From Streptococcus orisasini (GTDB taxonomy: Bacteria > Bacillota > Bacilli > Lactobacillales > Streptococcaceae), in NCBI RefSeq assembly GCF_001431045.1, contig NZ_BCLE01000008.1, positions 1 through 42,649 of the forward strand: a stretch of 42,649 nt of DNA. The letters are read 5' to 3'. How positions within the stretch are numbered: position 1 is the stretch's first letter; the number at the start of each line of letters is the position of its first letter. Shown in pieces: positions 37,420-42,649 of this stretch. The notes under the pieces are model-generated. The model ran no database searches. It saw only the letters and a program-made list of their open reading frames with translations, and was not told the DNA's origin. The position numbers and the translations under genes were made by a program.

Positions 37420-37605
37420 AATGAACTCCTTTTATGAAAATACATCATATGAGAAAATACAATTCTAAACTGAGCATTGAACAGCCTGCAGTATTTCTGC
37501 CAATTATTCTCAGCCTTATTGTTACTCCCATTGAATTAGTGCTTGCTAAGAGCAGTCAGTCCTTAAAATATTAATTGACGCTAGCTTCAATCAACTAGAC
37601 TGATT

Positions 37606-37695
37606 TAGAAATCGATTCTTTTGCCTTCTTAGTCTCGGCTTTTTCATCTTATCACATTAAGTTTCTTATGTTCAATGTTTCACAAACTATAGTTT
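37606..37695 (-). promoter_or_regulatory. Promoter of the aldarate operon with possible activator and cre sites
   Basis: Minus-strand TTGAAC (37675-37670), 18-base spacer, TAAGAT (37651-37646). Directly upstream of the -35 lies the perfect palindrome AAACTATAGTTT (37684-37695), centred near -50, suitable for an activator such as the divergent CdaR. A degenerate cre-like TAGAAATCGATTCTT is at 37606-37620, downstream of the -10. The motifs TTTCACAA and CTATAGTT both recur near 37838-37855. Confidence 0.45.
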
Positions 37696-38137
37696 AAAAG
37701 ACTTTTGCCAATATTTTTTTGGTACTTGTAACAATGATAGGTCCTTAGAGCCTTTCTTTCGATAATGACTCTAAAAAGAGAAAACAAGTCTTTCTTTCTA
37801 GACCAATAATTCAAAATCCAGGTTGTAGACAAACTCTATAGTTAGCATTTCACAAGCACACACATCTTAGGATAGTATCAATTCACAATCTATAAGAAAA
37901 ATAGGCGAATTGAAGAAGCCTGGTCCAGATACTTTCCGCTGTAGCAAATCATAACACAATAGTTCTTTTGATAAAAATTGACTTTTTCTTCAGTCTGAAT
38001 CTTTTATATTTTTGAATTTAGAAAAATATCTAAATTAAAATTGGTCTAGTCAAAAACAAACCAAAGTTTCAAAAATAAAGAATAGCAGTATTTTTTAAAA
38101 TAATTATTTTTATTACAAAAAACAAAGCCAAAAATAG
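37696..38137. other. AT-rich divergent intergenic region, no gene seen
   Basis: Roughly 440 bases between the aldarate and cdaR promoters without a credible reading frame. It contains a second CTATAGTT and a second TTTCACAA (about 37838-37855) in a different arrangement from the first pair. The last 150 bases are very A+T-rich. It may hold further regulator sites. Confidence 0.4.
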
Positions 38138-38143
38138 TATAAT
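38138..38143 (+). promoter_or_regulatory. cdaR -10 element
   Basis: TATAAT 31 bases before the cdaR ATG, with no good -35; AAGGAGG follows at 38161-38167. Confidence 0.45.
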
Positions 38144-38174
38144 GACTTTAGCGGCTATATAAGGAGGACCTTTT

Positions 38175-39293
38175 ATGATTGAAGCAAGTGTTGTTCAGGA
38201 CATTCTTACTCGGATGAAGGAAATTATTCATCAGGAATTAAATTTCTTTTCAACAGACGGGATTATTATTGCCAGTACGGATCCCAGCCGCATTGGACAA
38301 GTTAATCACGAAGGCGCTCAGTTTGTTCTTGAAAAAAACCAGCCCATTGTCATCGAATTTGATAATCAGTACCAAGGCGCTAAGCAAGGTATCAATATGC
38401 CAGTTGATATTGACAACCAAATCGTCGGTGTTATTGGAATTACCGGTAAAAAAGAAGAAGTTTCTCAATTTGGTCAAATCATTAAGGAAATGACCAAAAT
38501 CCTTATCCTTAACAATGCAGCTAAAGAATTGGTTTACAACAGGCGTAATGCCCATAAAAATATTCTTGACTATATCCAAAGCGATGACAGCTATAATGAT
38601 AATTTTTCAGTTGAGATGCTCTACGGCATTAACCTCTCATCAAAAGAATACACAGCCATTGTCGGCTTGCCCAGCAGCAATCTTACTGAGCAGTATTTTG
38701 ACGACATCTCTAATGTTTATCTTGATCTGGAACTCCTGCTGGGTGACGGTAAAACGATTTTTGAAGTCCGAGGCAATATGATTTTAGCCCTCCTGCAGGA
38801 CAAGCGCCCACAAGCTATTTCTAAAATTATTCAGAAAATCACGAAAATCATTGAAAAGAAATACAATACGGTTCTGCTCTTTGGAGTCGGAACTCCAGGC
38901 CGAGGCAAGGAAGAACTAAAACAGAGTATTCGCCAAGCCAAGACCGCTCTAAGCTGGAATAAGACCTTCCATCAAAGAAGGGAGCTCTTCTTTACCAATA
39001 TGGAATACGGTTTAATTCTGCACAATGTTGCCGACACTAACAAAAATTATTTTTTAGACAAAATTTTTGCCAACCTTTCTCAAAAAGAAATTGATGAGAT
39101 GATTCCGCTCCTAGATACCTACGAAGCTTGCAACGGCAGCATCAAACAATGCGCAGAGAATCTCTTTATCCATAAAAATACCGTTCAGTACAAGCTCAAC
39201 AAAATTACTGAAAAAACCGGACATGACCCGAGAAAACTTTCTGACTTCTTTGTCCTAAAATTAGCCTCCATTCTTTATAAAATTCAGAAATAA
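38175..39293 (+). CDS. cdaR: Sugar diacid regulator CdaR
   Basis: 372 residues with the CdaR layout. An N-terminal sugar diacid recognition domain (about 1-135) includes QELNFFSTDGIIIASTDPSRIG and NMPVDIDNQIVGVIGITG. A central region (about 140-290) is followed by a C-terminal PucR-type helix-turn-helix (about 310-370) with YEACNGSIKQCAENLFIHKNTVQYKLNKI (shown in part by LFIHKNTVQYKLNKI). In E. coli CdaR activates gar and gud genes in response to glucarate, galactarate and glycerate. Here it is divergent from the aldarate operon, so it is the obvious activator. AAGGAGG precedes the ATG. Confidence 0.92.
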   Translation: MIEASVVQDILTRMKEIIHQELNFFSTDGIIIASTDPSRIGQVNHEGAQFVLEKNQPIVIEFDNQYQGAKQGINMPVDIDNQIVGVIGITGKKEEVSQFGQIIKEMTKILILNNAAKELVYNRRNAHKNILDYIQSDDSYNDNFSVEMLYGINLSSKEYTAIVGLPSSNLTEQYFDDISNVYLDLELLLGDGKTIFEVRGNMILALLQDKRPQAISKIIQKITKIIEKKYNTVLLFGVGTPGRGKEELKQSIRQAKTALSWNKTFHQRRELFFTNMEYGLILHNVADTNKNYFLDKIFANLSQKEIDEMIPLLDTYEACNGSIKQCAENLFIHKNTVQYKLNKITEKTGHDPRKLSDFFVLKLASILYKIQK

Positions 39294-39419
39294 TTTTTTA
39301 GTCTCTATACCATGCCCTTTGCGGACAGATTATGTTAAGCTTTAGTCATAGAACCTTTCATCTCTTAATTGAAAGTCTGCTCTTATGCAGCTGAAAACAC
39401 CTTGATTGGAGGAGTTATC

Positions 39420-40259
39420 ATGCAAAACACGTTATTATTGCAGCCAAGTTTGGGAATTGGCACCTGGTTTTTGGGAGAAAATCCTGCTGCTGAAAAAGAA
39501 GAACTGGCAGCCCTGCAGTATGCCTTGGATAAGGGTATAACCATCATTGACACTGCCGAAATGTACGGCCACGGCCTGGCTGAGAAACTTGTAGGCAAGG
39601 CTATCAAACCTTTTGAACGTGAGAAACTCTATCTCATTTCTAAAGTTCTTCCCACAAACGCCAACAAAAAACGCATGGAAACCAGTCTTGACGCCTCACT
39701 CAAAGCCCTGCAGACAGACTACTTAGACCTTTATCTCTATCACTGGCGTGGCAATACACCGCTGGCTGAAACCGTTGCTGAACTGGAACGGCTGAAAGGC
39801 AAGGGTAAAATCCGTGCTTGGGGAGTCTCCAATTTTGATTTGGAAGATATGCAAGAATTATTAGCTCTTCCGGACGGAAAAAACTGTCAAGCCAATGAAG
39901 TTCTCTATCATTTAGGTTCCCGCGGCATTGAGTACTGCCTAAAGCCGTTTCAGGATCAGCACAATATTCCGACCATCGCTTACTGTCCTTTAGCTCAGGC
40001 TGGAACACTGCAGCGAAAACTCCTTGATAATAAGGAAATAGTTGAACTGGCAGACGAACTCAATATCAACATTTATCAGCTGCTGCTTGCCTTTACGCTG
40101 GCCCAGCCTAATATGGTTTCAATTCCAAGAACAGGACAGTTAAAGCACATGAAGGAACTGATTGCCTGCCGAGACATCCATCTCAGCGCTGAACAGCTGG
40201 ATCGCCTTAATCGGTTGTTCCCGGCACCTGATCACCGAGTGCCTTTGGATATTGAATAA
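39420..40259 (+). CDS. Aldo/keto reductase
   Basis: 279 residues from the ATG preceded by GGAGGAG; a longer frame from a TTG upstream lacks a site. It is an NAD(P)H-dependent oxidoreductase with a TIM-barrel fold. The tetrad is visible: Asp and Tyr in IIDTAEMYGHG (near residue 45), Lys in LISKVLP (near 75) and His in LYLYHWRG (near 108). The cofactor segment SIPRTGQLKHM is near 240. The substrate is unknown. It follows cdaR by 126 bases in the same direction, so a link with diacid or sugar metabolism is possible but unproven. Confidence 0.9.
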   Translation: MQNTLLLQPSLGIGTWFLGENPAAEKEELAALQYALDKGITIIDTAEMYGHGLAEKLVGKAIKPFEREKLYLISKVLPTNANKKRMETSLDASLKALQTDYLDLYLYHWRGNTPLAETVAELERLKGKGKIRAWGVSNFDLEDMQELLALPDGKNCQANEVLYHLGSRGIEYCLKPFQDQHNIPTIAYCPLAQAGTLQRKLLDNKEIVELADELNINIYQLLLAFTLAQPNMVSIPRTGQLKHMKELIACRDIHLSAEQLDRLNRLFPAPDHRVPLDIE

Positions 40260-40270
40260 AGAAAAGATAA

Positions 40271-40299
40271 AAACGCGGCTGGATATTCCAACCGCGTTT
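40271..40299 (-). terminator. Hairpin between the aldo/keto reductase and pepO
   Basis: AAACGCGG..TGG / CCA..CCGCGTTT stem. Read on the minus strand it is followed by TT and then an AT-rich stretch, so it may end pepO transcription. Also usable on the plus strand. Confidence 0.6.
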
Positions 40300-40306
40300 G
40301 AGCATT

Positions 40307-40340
40307 AAGCTGTTACAGCACTGTTAGTGCTCAGCTTTTT
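40307..40340 (+). terminator. Terminator of the aldo/keto reductase gene
   Basis: AAGCTG..AGCAC / GTGCT..CAGCTT nested stem followed by a T-run on the plus strand. Confidence 0.65.
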
Positions 40341-40372
40341 GGCATTCTTTCATCTAAATTTTTTAAAGCACA

Positions 40373-42268
40373 CTACCAAATAATCACGCGCTCATTTTTA
40401 TCACGCCACATGCCATCTCCCTCTTTGACATCAAAAGCTGCAAAGAAGTCATCAAAGTTAGCAACTTGAACATTGGTTCTTAATTTACCAGGTGCATGAA
40501 CATCAATGGTAGCCAGCATTTGCATGTATTCCGGACGAGCTTTCATCCGCCAGATAGTTGCAAAATTAATAAAATAATCGCGGGCTGAGAAATCAGCCTC
40601 TTTTTTAGCCGCTTCTAAAGCACAGGCCAAGCCACCCAAATCAGCAACATTTTCAGACACAGTCAACTGACCGTTTACTTTAGCACCGTAGGAATCAAGC
40701 CCATCAAACTGCTCAACTACCTTGTCTGTACGCTCTTTAAAGGCCTTATAGTCCTCATCTGTCCACCAGTTATTAAGGCTGCCGTTTTCATCAAAGGAAG
40801 CACCATTGGTATCAAAAGCGTGAGAAATCTCATGAGCAATTACAGCACCGATACCGCCATAATTAGCAGACGACGATTGTTCCAGCGAATAAAACGGTGC
40901 CTGTAAGATAGCTGCTGGAAAGACGATTTGATTTTGCTGTGGATCATAATAGGCATTAACCATATGAGCCGGCATATGCCATTCCTTGCGATCAACAGGC
41001 TGGTTCCATTTGCTCCAGCTGTAGGCAACGGAAATTTTAGCCAGATTTTGGGCATTTTCAACCAAACTCAGCTTGTCATCAATAATCTTTTGAGCATAGG
41101 TCTTAGGCAATTGCTCGGGATAGCCGATATGCGGCGTGATAACATTGAGTTTAGTGATAGCCTTATCACGCGTTTCAGGAGCCAGCCAGTCCGTCTTACT
41201 CAGGCGCTCTTTATAAACATCAATCATGGTCGCCACTTTAGCTTCCACATCAGCTTTCGCTTCCGGCGAGAATTTCTCCCCAGCATACCAAAGACCGAGC
41301 GCTTGATTGTAAGGCCCTTGGGCAAGGTAAAAGGCCGCTTTTTTCTTGTCCATAGGCTGCGGTGTTCCCGACAAAGCACGACTGTAGCTGCCAGAAAGGA
41401 TACGAATATCATCCGTCAGATAAGAATTCCAAGCACCAGCCGCAGCGAGAACTAATTTCGCTTTTAACGGCTCCCAATTGCTTTCAGAATAAAATTCCTT
41501 GGCAAAACCAGTCCAGAATCGTTCTTCAGGAACGATGACTTTATCCGGCTTTTGACCCAAAATCTGTGTGAAAATCGCATCCAAAGGCAGCTCCGGTACC
41601 AGTTTGGTAAAATCAGCCCAGTCATAAGGATGATAAAGCTTGACATATTCTGACGATTCTTCGCTGGAAAGCACATATTGAGCCAATTTCGCATCCAGCT
41701 CAATAACCTTATCTAAAAGATCTTTGATCTCTGCTGCTTCAAAACCAAACTTCGGCAAAAGCTCCTCTTGCATGGCACGCCACTTAGCAAGCAGTGCTTT
41801 CCCTTTTTCATTACCTTCAGCATAATAAGTCGTATCTGGCAAGATAAGACCAGGCGCCTCAGCCCAAAGCACATTCATCTGCGCATTCATGAAGTCTGGT
41901 GCCACACCAAAGGGCAGCAAATTAGGCTTAGCAGCCATCTCATAATCAGCAATTTTTGAAGCAAATTCTGCAAAAGATGACAGATTCTGATATTCCTCAA
42001 TGAGCGGCAAAGCAGGTTCCACACCCACTTTTTCACGTTTCTCATAATCTGCTATCTGACGGTGAAACTTAACAAAGTTTTGCAAGATACTGTCTTCCGG
42101 CAGATTTTCTCCTGCCAACCACTTATCCGTAGTCGCAAGCATCAAATCTTCAATTTCATCCGCCAAATCCGAAAAGCCACCCGTCCGGGGTTTATCATCA
42201 GGAATGACAGCTGTCTTTTCCCACTCGCCGTTGACTGCATCATAAAAATCATCTTGTAATCGTGTCAT
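40373..42268 (-). CDS. pepO: Endopeptidase O, M13 family metallopeptidase
   Basis: 631 residues from MTRLQDDFYDAVNGEW. The ATG two codons earlier is too close to GGAGA, which suits this start. It is a neprilysin-like zinc endopeptidase cutting oligopeptides. The zinc motif HEISH lies in VIAHEISHAFDTNGA (near residue 480), the third ligand glutamate in SENVADLGG (near 545) and the substrate-binding NAYYDP near 425. The C-terminus ends DKNERVIIW, as in PepO/neprilysin family proteins. No signal peptide is seen, so it is cytosolic or exported without a classical signal. Transcribed alone. Confidence 0.95.
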   Translation of the reverse strand: MTRLQDDFYDAVNGEWEKTAVIPDDKPRTGGFSDLADEIEDLMLATTDKWLAGENLPEDSILQNFVKFHRQIADYEKREKVGVEPALPLIEEYQNLSSFAEFASKIADYEMAAKPNLLPFGVAPDFMNAQMNVLWAEAPGLILPDTTYYAEGNEKGKALLAKWRAMQEELLPKFGFEAAEIKDLLDKVIELDAKLAQYVLSSEESSEYVKLYHPYDWADFTKLVPELPLDAIFTQILGQKPDKVIVPEERFWTGFAKEFYSESNWEPLKAKLVLAAAGAWNSYLTDDIRILSGSYSRALSGTPQPMDKKKAAFYLAQGPYNQALGLWYAGEKFSPEAKADVEAKVATMIDVYKERLSKTDWLAPETRDKAITKLNVITPHIGYPEQLPKTYAQKIIDDKLSLVENAQNLAKISVAYSWSKWNQPVDRKEWHMPAHMVNAYYDPQQNQIVFPAAILQAPFYSLEQSSSANYGGIGAVIAHEISHAFDTNGASFDENGSLNNWWTDEDYKAFKERTDKVVEQFDGLDSYGAKVNGQLTVSENVADLGGLACALEAAKKEADFSARDYFINFATIWRMKARPEYMQMLATIDVHAPGKLRTNVQVANFDDFFAAFDVKEGDGMWRDKNERVIIW

Positions 42269-42297
42269 AAACATTTCTCCATTTCTATACGCCTTCT

Positions 42298-42303
42298 ATT
42301 GTA
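42298..42303 (-). promoter_or_regulatory. pepO extended -10 promoter element
   Basis: On the minus strand TGTTACAAT gives an extended -10 (TACAAT at 42303-42298) about 30 bases before pepO. The remaining 42304-42649 is AT-rich without a gene; a poly-A stretch near the right edge may belong to a terminator cut by the window end. Confidence 0.5.
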
Positions 42304-42649
42304 ACAAAAAAGTCTGATTTAAGCAGTATCGGATGTGTTAAAGCCTTATTTGAAAAATTTTTTTACTTTACTAGATACCAGCTAATAACTTCACACTAGC
42401 AATTTGTTTAGCATCATTTATAATCCTTCGTAAATCACAATTTCCAGAATGGTTGATAAGATGTTTTCTTCCTAAATAGGCTAATCTTAACTTACAACAG
42501 TGGTATTTAGCCAACCTTTTTACATTGTAATTTTAACAGCAATGATGATATTTTAATTTTAAACCATAACGAGAGTATTCCTTTTCTGACTGTATCAAAA
42601 TTATAAGGCAAAAAGCATCTATTGCCACAATAAAAAAGCCCAATTAAAA

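Noticed and set aside
40928..41455. 175-residue plus-strand frame opposite pepO
   Set aside because: Antisense shadow of a conserved metallopeptidase gene.

Overview
The window looks like chromosomal DNA of a low-GC Gram-positive coccus, most likely a Streptococcus of the mutans group. This rests on the complete agmatine deiminase cluster aguR/aguBDAC, the bifunctional glutathione synthetase gshF, a double-glycine bacteriocin whose leader resembles that of mutacin IV peptide NlmA, a ctsR-clpC pair without mcsAB, AGGAGG-type ribosome binding sites and CcpA (cre) boxes. The species call is inference from gene content and remembered family features; no database was searched.

Layout. (1) 0.2-8.0 kb, minus strand: a polyol operon of a PRD/EII-domain regulator, Gat-family PTS EIIA, EIIB and EIIC, and a zinc polyol-phosphate dehydrogenase, followed by phosphoketolase xfp. 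Together they suggest pentitol uptake to xylulose 5-phosphate and then phosphoketolase cleavage. A perfect cre box lies in the promoter. (2) 8.0-9.4 kb: an accessory island with two small double-glycine bacteriocin-like genes on the plus strand, no obvious immunity or export gene, and a run of strong RNA hairpins before a terminator. (3) 9.4-13.3 kb: purA (minus) and gshF (plus), divergent. (4) 13.4-19.2 kb: the agmatine deiminase operon aguBDAC (minus) with its membrane-bound LuxR-type regulator aguR (plus); the region between them holds a cre box and repeated AAGGTTTAG palindromes. (5) 19.5-27.7 kb: housekeeping and stress genes: a nitroreductase, hslO-dus, ctsR-clpC with a CtsR operator, rpsB-tsf and tRNA-Cys. 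(6) 28.0-29.0 kb: an S66 LD-carboxypeptidase/MccF-like gene. (7) 29.1-39.3 kb: a complete aldaric acid (D-glucarate, galactarate/L-talarate) catabolic cluster. It has a GntP-type permease, two glucarate dehydratases, an MR-subgroup galactarate/talarate dehydratase, a DapA-family aldolase, garK and garR on the minus strand, with a CdaR-type activator divergent. (8) 39.4-42.3 kb: an aldo/keto reductase and pepO.

The most interesting system is the aldarate cluster. It builds the E. coli gar/gud pathway with different parts: a GntP permease instead of an MFS one, and a class I DapA-type aldolase where E. coli uses the class II GarL. It converts diacids to pyruvate plus 2-phosphoglycerate. Second are the pentitol PTS-phosphoketolase route and the two-peptide bacteriocin island with its structured RNA.

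Most genes end at convincing rho-independent terminators, several of them bidirectional. No rRNA, CRISPR array, intact insertion sequence, prophage or replication origin was seen.
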